Shown: positions 52,686 through 61,154 of the stretch, in pieces | Layout of the letters: each line of letters begins with the position of its first letter | Position numbering within the stretch: the stretch's first letter is position 1 | From: Corynebacterium guangdongense | GTDB taxonomy: Bacteria; Actinomycetota; Actinomycetes; Mycobacteriales; Mycobacteriaceae | Assembly: GCF_030408915.1 (NCBI RefSeq) | Contig: NZ_CP047654.1 | Location: forward strand, 2,480,001-2,544,000 | Length of the DNA stretch: 64,000 nucleotides | Direction: 5' to 3' | Made by a program: the position numbers and the translations under genes | Notes under the pieces: model-generated | What the model was told of the DNA's origin: nothing | Seen by the model: the letters and a program-made list of their open reading frames with translations, nothing else | The model's database searches: none

Positions 52686-53861
52686 CTAATCCTCCCGAAC
52701 CTCGGGCGGGAAGGCCGGGGTTTCTGACGTGGGCGCCAGCACGGCGACGGCGGACTCACGCGACATGCCGCAGACCTCCAGCAGGTCGGTGATGATCGAA
52801 CGGGTCTGCGCGAGCACCGCATAGGAGCTGAGCACCGGGTCCTCCCCTGCGGCCTCAATGCCCGAGCGGGCGCCGAGAGACCGCAGCTGATTCACCAGGT
52901 CCGGAATCTCGATGGCCTCATCCAGCTGATCACGCCCGGCGTAGACGTCGGAGAGGGTGAGGGCGATCTCGGAGAGCTCGTCGAGAAGCGCCAGCTGCTG
53001 CTCCGTCACGGAGGCGTAATCCTGATCCTGGACGAGGACCAGTGCACGCCGGGCCAGCACCCGCGCGTTGCGGATGGCGTTGTCGGCGGGCGCGACGACG
53101 CGCTCAAGGTGCCGGACGTTGCGCCTGCGCGACCACAACAACGGCGAGATCCGTGTCGATTCCGCGCCCGAGCGCGCCGCGGCGGCCATGGAGTTGATCT
53201 GCTTCTGGGAGCCGCGGGCCGCGATCAGGGCCTCCTCGACCAGCCGCTCCTCCCCGCCGCGGAGCCCGTCGGCGACGTCGTCCAGGACGGAGGACACCAT
53301 GCTCAGCACCTTCGACGCTTCCCGACGCCCCGCCGCCAACGGGGACGTGGGGAGCAACGCGATGATGATCATCGCGACCGCCGAGCCGACGATGGCGTCC
53401 AGCGTGCGGTCCACCCCGGTCGATTCGCCGCCGGGGGGCATGATCGTGACGATGAGGATGGAACCGATCGCGACCTGATTGGACACCAGCGTGGATTTGG
53501 ACAGGAACGACGCCACGACCAGCGCCACCGCGACGGCGACTGCGATCTGCCAGCCTCCGCTCCCGGCACCGAGGAACATCAGGTCACCGACCAGCACGCC
53601 GACCACGCAACCCAGCGCCATCTCCATCGCCTTGTTGATCCGCTCCCCGCCGGAGAGCCCGAGCACGATGACGACCGTGATCGGCGCGAAAAACGGCTGC
53701 ACGTGGCCCAGCACGGACATCGCCAGCCAGTACGCGATTCCCGCGCCGAGGGCTACCTGCAGGATCGACCACAATCGCCCCCGCACGCGCCGGAGCCGGG
53801 TCTGAAGTGATTCATCGAATGCCCTAAGCCGCTGCCGGGCACCCATTCTCTGTGACGCCAT
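52686..53861 (-). CDS. FUSC-family (aromatic acid exporter-like) membrane protein
   Basis: The 391-residue protein starts MASQRMGARQRLRAFDE, has about six membrane helices in the first half (SILQVALGAGIAYWLAMSVL; FFAPITVVIVLGLSGGERIN; ALGCVVGVLVGDLMFLGAG; IAVAVAVALVVASF; and two more) and a cytosolic helical second half. The motif VIVLGLSGGERINKAMEMAL and GSILIVTIMPPG fit the FUSC/ArAE group, which exports aromatic acids in some bacteria. Substrate unknown. A GTG three codons earlier is an alternative start. It follows the exported-protein gene by 18 bases. Confidence 0.85.
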   Translation of the reverse strand: MASQRMGARQRLRAFDESLQTRLRRVRGRLWSILQVALGAGIAYWLAMSVLGHVQPFFAPITVVIVLGLSGGERINKAMEMALGCVVGVLVGDLMFLGAGSGGWQIAVAVAVALVVASFLSKSTLVSNQVAIGSILIVTIMPPGGESTGVDRTLDAIVGSAVAMIIIALLPTSPLAAGRREASKVLSMVSSVLDDVADGLRGGEERLVEEALIAARGSQKQINSMAAAARSGAESTRISPLLWSRRRNVRHLERVVAPADNAIRNARVLARRALVLVQDQDYASVTEQQLALLDELSEIALTLSDVYAGRDQLDEAIEIPDLVNQLRSLGARSGIEAAGEDPVLSSYAVLAQTRSIITDLLEVCGMSRESAVAVLAPTSETPAFPPEVRED

Positions 53862-53879
53862 GGCGACCACGTTATCCGC

Positions 53880-55130
53880 TCAGTCCGCCAACGGATCGGG
53901 AGCGCGGGAGTTCTCAGGAAACTCGTCCTCCGGGCCGACGCCATGCGGCTCAGAATCCAGCGAGACAGCCGCCTCCTCCGCCGGCCGGGACACCACGACC
54001 TGCGCGCTCAGATCCGACCACGCGCTGCGGTCGGAGACGAAGCCCTCCTCGTCCACGTCCTCCGGGTCCAGGCATCGGCCGACGAGGATCCCCCTCACGT
54101 CGACCATCGTGCCCGGCTCCAGCCACTCGTCCGAGGCGTAGTACCCGGTCGAGGTGGTGTCGAATCGGGCCAGCACCCGCTGCGTCGCCAGTCGTGCTTT
54201 GTCGGTGTCGGTGGCCAGTGTGGGCGCGAGGGATTCCGGGGCGGCGCTCAGCGCACGCACGTCACCGTCCGGACCGGTCACCTCCACCGTCAACGACTCC
54301 GCGTGCCCCATGTCCTGCCACGTCATCCCCGCCTCCGCCCAGGCCAGCGGGACCTCGGTCGCCGAGGAGGCGATTTCGGCGAAGCGCAGCCAGACGCCGG
54401 AGTCCGCCACGTCGGTGTGCTCCGCCAGGTGCCGGTATTCCCAGCGGCACTGCGTGATGCCGAAGCGGTCGGCCTCGGCGCGACCCAGGTACCGCAGGGT
54501 CTCCTCCCGCACCGCCACCCCGCGATCCATGACGCGCCCGGCGAAGACCTCCGCTCTCGCCTCCCCGGCGTCACCGTCGCCTCCCCCGTGGGGAACGGTG
54601 AGCGTCAGCGTCGCGGGCGGGATGAAATGCAGATCCGGGAAGGGGAAGCCGAGATTCCGGAAGTAGGGGTGCCTCGGGTTGTTGACCAGCAGCCCCTCCT
54701 CCATCGTCCAGCGCTGCCCCAGGCGGAGGTTCCAGCAGCCCGCGTCGTCCTCGTCCTGTTCCAGGTAGACGACGCGGATTTCGCCGCCGTCATGGACCAG
54801 GTCGGTGTTCTCCGGGGCCCGTGCGAAGGGCAGGTCGGGATCCTCACAAATGTGCGCCCCGACCCAGGACTGGCCCAGCACGGCGAGGTTGCGATCGTCG
54901 GTCTGGATGCCGGGGGTGACGGTGAAGCGGTAGTGCGTGTCGGTGACCTCGAGGGAGACGTCCGGGGAGATCTTCGACAACGGCTCGGGCCCGGTCTCGT
55001 TCAGGTTGACCGAGGGCTTCTCCTCCCTGTCCTCCCGCTCCTCCTGGCCGACGGCAGCGTGCCCGACCATGGCCCCGGCGACGACGGCGGCGACGAGGGC
55101 CGGGCCAAGGAAAGCTGTCTGAGGACGCAT
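53880..55130 (-). CDS. Exported protein of unknown function
   Basis: I do not recognise this 416-residue protein. It begins with a signal peptide (FLGPALVAAVVAGAMVGHAA, probable cleavage after HAA or GHA), then a Glu-rich stretch, and a large domain with VTDTHYRFTVTPGIQ, SWVGAHICEDPDLP, GCWNLRLGQRW and FPDLHFIPPATLTLTVP. Three cysteines (CEDP, CWNL, CRWEY) plus a later CLDPED could form disulfides. The absence of a lipobox suggests release or wall association. It precedes the FUSC gene and may share its transcript; nothing indicates a role. Confidence 0.7.
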   Translation of the reverse strand: MRPQTAFLGPALVAAVVAGAMVGHAAVGQEEREDREEKPSVNLNETGPEPLSKISPDVSLEVTDTHYRFTVTPGIQTDDRNLAVLGQSWVGAHICEDPDLPFARAPENTDLVHDGGEIRVVYLEQDEDDAGCWNLRLGQRWTMEEGLLVNNPRHPYFRNLGFPFPDLHFIPPATLTLTVPHGGGDGDAGEARAEVFAGRVMDRGVAVREETLRYLGRAEADRFGITQCRWEYRHLAEHTDVADSGVWLRFAEIASSATEVPLAWAEAGMTWQDMGHAESLTVEVTGPDGDVRALSAAPESLAPTLATDTDKARLATQRVLARFDTTSTGYYASDEWLEPGTMVDVRGILVGRCLDPEDVDEEGFVSDRSAWSDLSAQVVVSRPAEEAAVSLDSEPHGVGPEDEFPENSRAPDPLAD

Positions 55131-55220
55131 GCTGCCCCGCCTTTCTTCCCTGCTGCTCGAAACGGATGAACGAAGTGAACCACAGTTTTCTTATCAATAC
55201 TAGTTGTTTTATCGACGCCA

Positions 55221-55256
55221 GAAGGCCCGCATCGCGATACCGCGACACGGGCCTTC
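55221..55256 (-). terminator. Terminator after fba
   Basis: A nested hairpin has an outer stem GAAGGCCCG/CGGGCCTTC and an inner stem TCGCG/CGCGA with loop ATAC, 31 bases beyond the fba stop. Confidence 0.8.
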
Positions 55257-55287
55257 GACACTCCGCTCGGGGGAGTCTCCCTGGGTC

Positions 55288-56322
55288 CTACTTCGAGACG
55301 GACTTACCCACGGAGTGCAGGTCCTGGCAGGACTCGATGACGCGCTCGGACATCGACTGCTCGGCCTTCTTCATGTAGGAGCGCGGGTCGTAGAACTTCT
55401 TGTTGCCGACCTCGCCGTCGATCTTCAGCACACCGTCGTAGTTCTGGAACATGTGCGAGACGATCGGGCGGGTGAAGGCGTACTGGGTGTCGGTGTCGAC
55501 GTTCATCTTGATGACGCCGTAGGACAGCGCCTCCTCGATCTCCTCGACGGAGGAGCCGGAACCACCGTGGAACACCAGGTCGAAGGGCTTCGCACCGGCC
55601 TCGAGGCCAGCCTTCCTGACGGCGACGTCCTGACCGGCGCGGAGGATCTCCGGGCGCAGCTTGACGTTGCCCGGCTTGTAGACGCCGTGGACGTTGCCGA
55701 AGGTGGCGGCCAGCAGGTAGCGGCCGTTCTCACCCAGACCGAGCGCGTCGACGGTCTTCTCGAAGTCCGCCGGGGAGGTGTACATCTTGTCGCCGGTCTC
55801 ACCCGTGACGCCGTCCTCCTCACCGCCGACGACACCGATCTCCACCTCGAGGATGATGTTGGCGGCCTTGGCCGACGCCAGCAGTTCCTGGCCGATCTGG
55901 AGATTCTCGTCCAGCTCGATGGCGGAGCCGTCCCACATGTGGGACTGGAACAGCGGCAGCTCACCGCGGTCGACGCGCTCCTGCGAGATGGCGATCAGCG
56001 GACGGACGTAGGTGTCCAGCTTCTCCTTCTGGCAGTGGTCGGTGTGCAGCGCGACGTTGATGCCGTAGTTCTTCGCGGCCTCGTGTGCGAAGGCGGCCAG
56101 GGCGGTGGCGCCGGCGACCATGTTCTTGACGCCCAGACCGGAGCCGAACTCTGCACCACCGGTGGAGAACTGGATGATGCCGTCGGACTCGGCCTCAGCG
56201 AAACCCTTCAGGGCAGCGTTGATGGTTTCAGACGAGGTGCAGTTGATCGCCGGGTAAGCGTAGCCGCCTTCCTTGGCGCGATCGAGCATCTCGTTGTAGA
56301 CCTCAGGAGTTGCGATGGGCAT
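55288..56322 (-). CDS. fba: Class II fructose-1,6-bisphosphate aldolase
   Basis: This zinc aldolase of glycolysis and gluconeogenesis has 344 residues. The metal-binding VALHTDHCQKEKLD, the SHMWDGSAIELDEN loop, GVVGGEEDG, VFHGGSGSSVEEIEEAL and KMNVDTDTQYAFTRP are all present. A GGAGG lies upstream of the ATG. It is monocistronic or starts after its own promoter in the 175-base gap upstream; a strong terminator follows. Confidence 0.97.
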   Translation of the reverse strand: MPIATPEVYNEMLDRAKEGGYAYPAINCTSSETINAALKGFAEAESDGIIQFSTGGAEFGSGLGVKNMVAGATALAAFAHEAAKNYGINVALHTDHCQKEKLDTYVRPLIAISQERVDRGELPLFQSHMWDGSAIELDENLQIGQELLASAKAANIILEVEIGVVGGEEDGVTGETGDKMYTSPADFEKTVDALGLGENGRYLLAATFGNVHGVYKPGNVKLRPEILRAGQDVAVRKAGLEAGAKPFDLVFHGGSGSSVEEIEEALSYGVIKMNVDTDTQYAFTRPIVSHMFQNYDGVLKIDGEVGNKKFYDPRSYMKKAEQSMSERVIESCQDLHSVGKSVSK

Positions 56323-56496
56323 ATCTGTGGAGCCTCCGTCACGATGGGATATTTGTTCCTGGCGTCCCGGCTCTGTCCTGGTGTCCTCGGCGGACCCGGC
56401 AGGACCGGCGACGCTACGGGACCAGTATGCCTGGTTTCCCTGAACCGCGCCCGGATTCGCTCCCTCCCCACTGCCCCCGCCGAGGAGGGGAGGAAC

Positions 56497-57690
56497 CTAC
56501 GCGGCGTCCTTCGGAATGACCGTGACCGCCGCCTCCAGCAGCATCCACCCGGACAATTGGACCGAGAGGTCACGCTCCGCGATGCGGACGACGCTGACGG
56601 CTTCGCCGAGCGTGCTCGGGCCCAGCCCGTAGTTGTGGGGCAGGCGGGCGTCGTCGGTCCAGTCGGTAGCGAAGATCGGGAGCCCGTCGACCTCGAGGCG
56701 GTGGTTCCATACCGACGTGGCCGAGGCGGTGACCAGGCGGGCCGCGATCTTCTTCGTCGCCCGGTTCGCCGGGGAATCGCCCGGCAGCCGCACGGCGACG
56801 TCGGCCAGATAACGGGCGAGGATGCCCTTGAACAGGCCACCGTCGCCGTCACCGGTGTCCCAGTCGATGACGCCCTGCGGAGTCGCCAGGTGCGTCGCGA
56901 TCGCCTGCACCAGGGAGCGGATTCGGGTGATGAAGCGCATCGCGTCGTCGGCGCGCTCGGCGTCCAGGACACCCTCGATCGCCTCCCCCGGCCCCAACCC
57001 GGCGCGCTGGCGCAGTTCCAGGGCGATTTCCAGACACGCGCCGAGCACGGTGCCCTGGTTGTAGGGGTGGATGGCGGAGACCACCTCAGGGCCGTGCATC
57101 TGCATGCGGATGCCGTCCATGACCAGCCCGTCGTCGTCGATGAGGTTGTCGAGGATCCAGTCGACGATCTCGATCGCCTGATCCAGCCGCCCGGTGCGCG
57201 CCATCATGATTGCCGCCGGCCCGTTCGAGGGGACGTTGTAGAAATTCGCGTCGGCCCGCCACGGGAGCACCCCGGTTAGCGAGTCGATGCCGCCGATGAT
57301 GTTGATCTCCAGGGACTCGAGCTGCCTCCGGGGGGCGGTGACCTTCTCCAGGCCGTTGGCCCGGGCCATCGCCAACGCCAGCCACGCCTTGTCGTCGTAG
57401 TAGCGGTTGTTGACGAGTTGACCGCCGTTGCGCACGATCATGCCGCGCATGGTGTTGACGACCCGGCGGCGACGTGCCTTGGTCGGGTGCCGGGTGGCGG
57501 CGTCGACCAGACAGTCGAGGTAGTGGGCCTGCCACCAGTAATGCCAGTGCGCGAAAAGCTTTTCCTTCATCACCGGTGGCCAGCTGACCACGGCAAGGTT
57601 GGTCCGCGGCAGGCCCCACAGGCGGGAGGCATGCCGGTCGTTGATGGCGCTTTCAGCAAGGTCAGCGCGGTGGGACCACTTTTCGTGCAC
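56497..57690 (-). CDS. GH76-family (endo-alpha-1,6-mannanase-like) protein, apparently cytosolic
   Basis: The 397-residue protein has the GH76 hallmark NNRYYDDKAWLALAMARANG, whose paired aspartates are the catalytic residues of the family, and further (alpha/alpha)6-barrel features FYNVPSNGPAAIMMARTGRL, IHPYNQGTVLGACLEIAL and GLFKGILARYLADVAV. GH76 enzymes cleave alpha-1,6-mannan. No signal peptide, lipobox or membrane segment is seen, so it should be cytosolic. It starts with GTG (VHEKWSHRAD) after a GAGGAG site. The organism's lipomannan-type glycans are possible substrates; that is inference. Confidence 0.85.
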   Translation of the reverse strand: MHEKWSHRADLAESAINDRHASRLWGLPRTNLAVVSWPPVMKEKLFAHWHYWWQAHYLDCLVDAATRHPTKARRRRVVNTMRGMIVRNGGQLVNNRYYDDKAWLALAMARANGLEKVTAPRRQLESLEINIIGGIDSLTGVLPWRADANFYNVPSNGPAAIMMARTGRLDQAIEIVDWILDNLIDDDGLVMDGIRMQMHGPEVVSAIHPYNQGTVLGACLEIALELRQRAGLGPGEAIEGVLDAERADDAMRFITRIRSLVQAIATHLATPQGVIDWDTGDGDGGLFKGILARYLADVAVRLPGDSPANRATKKIAARLVTASATSVWNHRLEVDGLPIFATDWTDDARLPHNYGLGPSTLGEAVSVVRIAERDLSVQLSGWMLLEAAVTVIPKDAA

Positions 57691-57746
57691 GGTTGTCTAT
57701 CGCTCCTCAGGCCAGGTGTGTCAGCCGATCGTAATCGAAATCGGGC

Positions 57747-58394
57747 TCACCAGGAGGCGCCCAGGTCCGCATGCTGCCGGATCCAGGCGTGCATGGCGAT
57801 GCCGGCGGCGACGCCGGCGTTGATGGAGCGCGTCGAACCGAACTGCGCGATCGAGCATGTCATCAGCGCACCCTCCTGCGCCTCCTCGCTGACCCCCGGC
57901 CCCTCCTGCCCGAAGAGGAGCAGGCACTCGCGGGGCAGCTCCGCCGTTTCCAGCGGAACCGATCCGGGGGTGTTGTCGATGGCGACGACGGTCAGGTCGT
58001 TGCGGATGGCCCACACCAGCAGCGAATGCACGTCGGGGTGGTGCATCAGGTGCTGGTAGCGGTCGGTGACCATGGCCCCGCGGCGGTTCCACCGGCGACG
58101 CCCGACGATATGGACCGTGTCCACGGCGAAGGCGTTGGCGGTACGGACCACGGTGCCGATGTTCGCGTCGTTCTCGAAGTTCTCGATGGCGATGTGCAGC
58201 GGGTGCCGGCGGGCGTCAATATCGGCGATGATCGCTTCCCGACGCCAGTAGCGGTAGGCGTCGACGACGTTGCGGCGGTCGCCCTCTGCGAGCAGCTCGG
58301 GATCGTAGCGGGGATCGTCGGGCGTCGGCCCCTGCCACGGGCCGACGCCGTGCCGGCCCTCGTGCCACTCCGTCGGACCCTTAAGCGAGTCCAA
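57747..58394 (-). CDS. SpoU/TrmH-family RNA 2'-O-methyltransferase
   Basis: The 215-residue protein contains the SPOUT knot motifs: IAIENFENDANIGTVVRTAN, LLLFGQEGPGVSEEAQEG and SIAQFGSTRSINAGVAAGIA. It methylates a ribose of tRNA or rRNA; the exact target is unknown. The start appears to be TTG at 58394, inside the end of pyrE (14-base overlap), because no in-frame ATG or GTG lies nearby downstream; this indicates coupling with pyrE. Confidence 0.88.
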   Translation of the reverse strand: MDSLKGPTEWHEGRHGVGPWQGPTPDDPRYDPELLAEGDRRNVVDAYRYWRREAIIADIDARRHPLHIAIENFENDANIGTVVRTANAFAVDTVHIVGRRRWNRRGAMVTDRYQHLMHHPDVHSLLVWAIRNDLTVVAIDNTPGSVPLETAELPRECLLLFGQEGPGVSEEAQEGALMTCSIAQFGSTRSINAGVAAGIAMHAWIRQHADLGASW

Positions 58395-58935
58395 GGTCGG
58401 ACAGCCCCAGCAGGTAGCGGTACTCGAGTCCCTCAGCGGCGATGACGTCGCCGGCGCCGGTGGCGCGGTCGACGACGGTGGCCACACCGACGACCTCCGC
58501 GCCCGCCTCGCGCAAGGCGGCGACGGCGGTGAGTGGGGAGTTGCCGGTCGTGGTGGTGTCCTCGACGACGAGCACCCGCTTACCGACGACGTCCGGCCCC
58601 TCCACCCGGCGCTGCATGCCGTGCTTCTTGGCCTCCTTGCGCACGACGAAGGCGTGGATCTCGCGGCCTTCGGAGTGCATCACGGAGGTGGCGACGGGAT
58701 CCGCGCCCAGGGTCAGTCCGCCGACGGCGACGTAGTCCCAGTCCGCGGTCAGCTCGCGCAGGAGCTGGCCGATGAGCCGCGACGCACGGGCGTGCAGGGT
58801 CGCGCGACGAAGGTCGACGTAGTAGTCGGCCTCCTTGCCGGACGAGAGGGTGACCTTGCCGTGGACGACGGCCAGTTCCTTGACCAGCTCAGCCAGCTCG
58901 GCCAGCCTGGCCTGGTCGACGGTCGGTGCGCTCAT
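58381..58935 (-). CDS. pyrE: Orotate phosphoribosyltransferase
   Basis: PyrE makes OMP from orotate and PRPP in pyrimidine synthesis. The 184-residue protein has the PRPP motif KRVLVVEDTTTTGNSPLTAV, the YYVDLRRATLHARAS segment and VAVGGLTLGADPVA. The TrmH-like gene overlaps its end. It lies apart from the rest of the pyr genes, as in C. glutamicum. Confidence 0.96.
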   Translation of the reverse strand: MSAPTVDQARLAELAELVKELAVVHGKVTLSSGKEADYYVDLRRATLHARASRLIGQLLRELTADWDYVAVGGLTLGADPVATSVMHSEGREIHAFVVRKEAKKHGMQRRVEGPDVVGKRVLVVEDTTTTGNSPLTAVAALREAGAEVVGVATVVDRATGAGDVIAAEGLEYRYLLGLSDLGLA

Positions 58936-58994
58936 GTACTTCTCCTGCCGGATCGGGGGTTATGCCGCCCCGATCCTACTCGGCGCCGACAGGT

Positions 58995-60242
58995 CTAGTC
59001 CTCCTCGCCGTCGCCGAAGATGGAGGGGCCCGACCGGAAGCGGCGGAGGATGCGGGTGCCGTCGCTGCCCGGGTCCGTCTCCCGCCCGTCGGCGATGGCC
59101 TCCACGTCGTCGACGCCCAGCGCCCGCGGTGGGACCGTGCCGCGGTACTCGGCCCGGGTGCGCGTCGGCAGCTCCAGCGGTTCCTCCGGGCGCACCACCG
59201 GCGGGGTCTCCACCAGCTCCGACTCGTCGGGGCCGGGAACGGGCGGGACGGCGGCCAACCGCTCGGGGGACACCGGGTGCGCCACCGGGCGCGAGGGGGT
59301 GAAGTCACTGACCCAGATGTCGTCGACGTCCTCCTCCTGCGGGGGCAGGACGCGGGCGGCGTCGGCGAGCAGCGCGAGCGGAGCGAGCATGGCGTCCCAG
59401 TCCCCGCTTCTCGACGCCGGCGTCGTCTGCGCCAGCACCCAGTCCGACTCCATCCACACCGCCGTCACGGACTCCGGCAGCTGAGACAGGGCGGTCGTGA
59501 CCCGCACATCCACGAGCCGCTTGCCGACGCCCGCCTCCGTCGCGTACACCCGGAAACCCTCCGTCTCCTGCACCCGGATCAGGTCATCGCCGCTACTGTC
59601 CGGGTCGTCGAACTCCACCCGACGCATGTCGACGACGACGTCGGAGGCCTTGCCGGTGCGCATCGCCATGACGTTGACGCCGCCGAGGTCCATGAGAAGA
59701 AGCTCGTGGCCGTAGGCGCCGCCGGAGACGATGTCGCGGGCGGGTGCGCCCGTCGCGGCGGCGCCGCGCGACCATTCGTCGACGAGGAAAGCATCCCGAC
59801 GCGTGAACGTGAAACCGTTCGCCTCCGCCCAGGACCTGCGCTCACGGCGGATGAGTCCGGGCAGATGCAGACCGGACGGGCGGGGGCGCACGGCCTTCGG
59901 GGCGGGTTCGTCCTCGGGTTCCGGATCAGGCTCGGGCTCGGGCTCGGGCTCCGCCGGGATTTTCTCGCCCTCCTCCGCGGGGCCTTCCTCCTCGTCTTCC
60001 TCGCGAACCTCGCGGATCTCCTCGACGACCTCGGCGTCAATGATCTCCGGGACCGGCGGCGCCGCGGCGTTCTCGCCCTCCTCGGATTCCTCCCCCGATG
60101 AAGGCACCGTCGTCTCGGGCGCACTCCCGTCTCCGGCCGCCTCCAACTCGCGGACCTCCGCGCGCTGGCGCGCGTCGACGCGCCAGAGATACGCCCCCGC
60201 CCCGGCGGCGGCGATCGCGATCACGAGTGCAAGGTAAGCCAT
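58995..60242 (-). CDS. Membrane-anchored protein with acidic and Glu-Pro repeat linker, unknown function
   Basis: The 415-residue protein has one N-terminal membrane helix (MAYLALVIAIAAAGAGAYLW), an acidic linker with a run of alternating Glu-Pro (EPEPEPEPDPEPEDEPAP), and a globular outer domain containing GLHLPGLIRRERRSWAEANG, DIVSGGAYGHELLLMDLGGV and VVDMRRVEFDD, ending in an acidic, Pro-rich tail. The start ATG 60242 follows a -10-like TACGCT 9 bases upstream; the longer reading is rejected. I do not recognise the globular domain. The Glu-Pro linker could span the peptidoglycan like that of TonB, but this is only analogy. Confidence 0.75.
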   Translation of the reverse strand: MAYLALVIAIAAAGAGAYLWRVDARQRAEVRELEAAGDGSAPETTVPSSGEESEEGENAAAPPVPEIIDAEVVEEIREVREEDEEEGPAEEGEKIPAEPEPEPEPDPEPEDEPAPKAVRPRPSGLHLPGLIRRERRSWAEANGFTFTRRDAFLVDEWSRGAAATGAPARDIVSGGAYGHELLLMDLGGVNVMAMRTGKASDVVVDMRRVEFDDPDSSGDDLIRVQETEGFRVYATEAGVGKRLVDVRVTTALSQLPESVTAVWMESDWVLAQTTPASRSGDWDAMLAPLALLADAARVLPPQEEDVDDIWVSDFTPSRPVAHPVSPERLAAVPPVPGPDESELVETPPVVRPEEPLELPTRTRAEYRGTVPPRALGVDDVEAIADGRETDPGSDGTRILRRFRSGPSIFGDGEED

Positions 60243-60643
60243 CACGTATCGAGCGTACTTGCGCAGTCGGGATTTTTCGGGTTGACGACACCATGACCTC
60301 CCGTCGGTCCGGAGAGCCACGGACCCACGCGCCGCCCCCGAATTGAGGTGATCGCCCCGCCGCCCGCGGCCTGGGCGGCCTTCGTCGGGGAAACGGCCTC
60401 GTCCGTTACGGCTCCCTTCACCCGTCCAGGGGGCCACGCGGACGTCAGGGCAGGCCACCGCCGATGTTGGGTCGCAAATGTCAGGTTCCTGCCATTAAAG
60501 GCACAGGCAGGTGAGCGACACCGGCCGGTCCACCCCACTGGCAGAGACACGCGACAGCCGTCACCATGTAGGACGTGACAAATTTCTTGTCGCGGATCAC
60601 CGCACCAGTATCGGGCTGGCGCATCAACCAAGGAGAATTACCC
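60243..60643. other. Intergenic region upstream of the PorH-like gene (401 bases)
   Basis: No gene is visible. A short inverted repeat GACAA-ATTTC-TTGTC sits at about 60576-60591, just ahead of the candidate porH2 promoter. The rest, about 60260-60570, shows no recognisable structure. Confidence 0.5.
60587..60614 (+). promoter_or_regulatory. Candidate promoter of PorH-like gene
   Basis: TTGTCG (60587-60592), 16-base spacer, TATCGG (60609-60614) precedes the ribosome site AGGAG at 60631. The match is weak. Confidence 0.3.
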
Positions 60644-60928
60644 ATGGATCTCGCCATCTACCAGGATCTTTTCGTCAACTTCGAGGCTTTCGGCCAGGGC
60701 TTCACCACCGCCTTCCAGTCCGCCATCGACGCCTGGGCCCAGGCCTTCGACTTCTTCGGCGCCAACGACGCCGCCGCTGAGGCAGGCGCCGAGACCCAGG
60801 TCAACGGCCTGTCCTCCCAGTTCGGCCTGGGTGCCGAGGCCGGCGTAGAGGCCGCCGAGGCCACCGAGTCCGCCCAGAACGGCGGCTTGAACCTCAACCT
60901 GGAGACCGGCCTCGAGGCCAACCTCTAA
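60644..60928 (+). CDS. PorH-like small porin (second copy)
   Basis: The 94-residue acidic protein starts MDLAIYQDLFVNFEAFGQGF and aligns without gaps to the N-terminus of the PorH at 14058-14300 (M-D-L-x-x-Y-x-D-L-x-x-x-F-x-x-F), including aromatic spacing. There is no signal peptide, as in corynebacterial porins. LSS at residues 56-58 falls where the PorH LDAFSS motif lies, a possible mycoloylation site. The leader also matches porH: AAGGAGAATT just before ATGGATCTC in both. The C-terminal half is Ala/Gly/Glu/Asn-rich. A perfect 16-base-pair hairpin follows. It is probably a paralogue or channel subunit, not linked to porA. Confidence 0.78.
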   Translation: MDLAIYQDLFVNFEAFGQGFTTAFQSAIDAWAQAFDFFGANDAAAEAGAETQVNGLSSQFGLGAEAGVEAAEATESAQNGGLNLNLETGLEANL

Positions 60929-60984
60929 GAGGGATCCCGGCAGGGAGCGGGCGGAGCCGGCGGCCGCACGGTCGCGGTGTGCCC

Positions 60985-61020
60985 CGAAGCGGCGCGAGAC
61001 CCCCGTCTCGCGCCGCTTCG
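60985..61020 (+). terminator. Strong hairpin after PorH-like gene
   Basis: A perfect 16-base-pair stem starting CGAAGCGGCGCGAGAC with a CCCC loop lies 57 bases after the stop; no T tract follows. Confidence 0.8.
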
Positions 61021-61154
61021 CTGATCCTGCCGGGGCCGCGGGGGTCACATATCCATTGTCAACGCCCGGTGCCGGTTTTAGGCTGAGATGGACGGGGCCA
61101 TGACCGGGAACGCACCCGGGAGCCCGTCGAGTGACCAGCCCAGGAAGGTCCGCC

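Noticed and set aside
59920..59960. Short hexamer-like tandem repeat (ggctcg units) as a possible CRISPR or VNTR
   Set aside because: It is simply the coding sequence of the Glu-Pro repeat in the anchored protein; there are no spacers.
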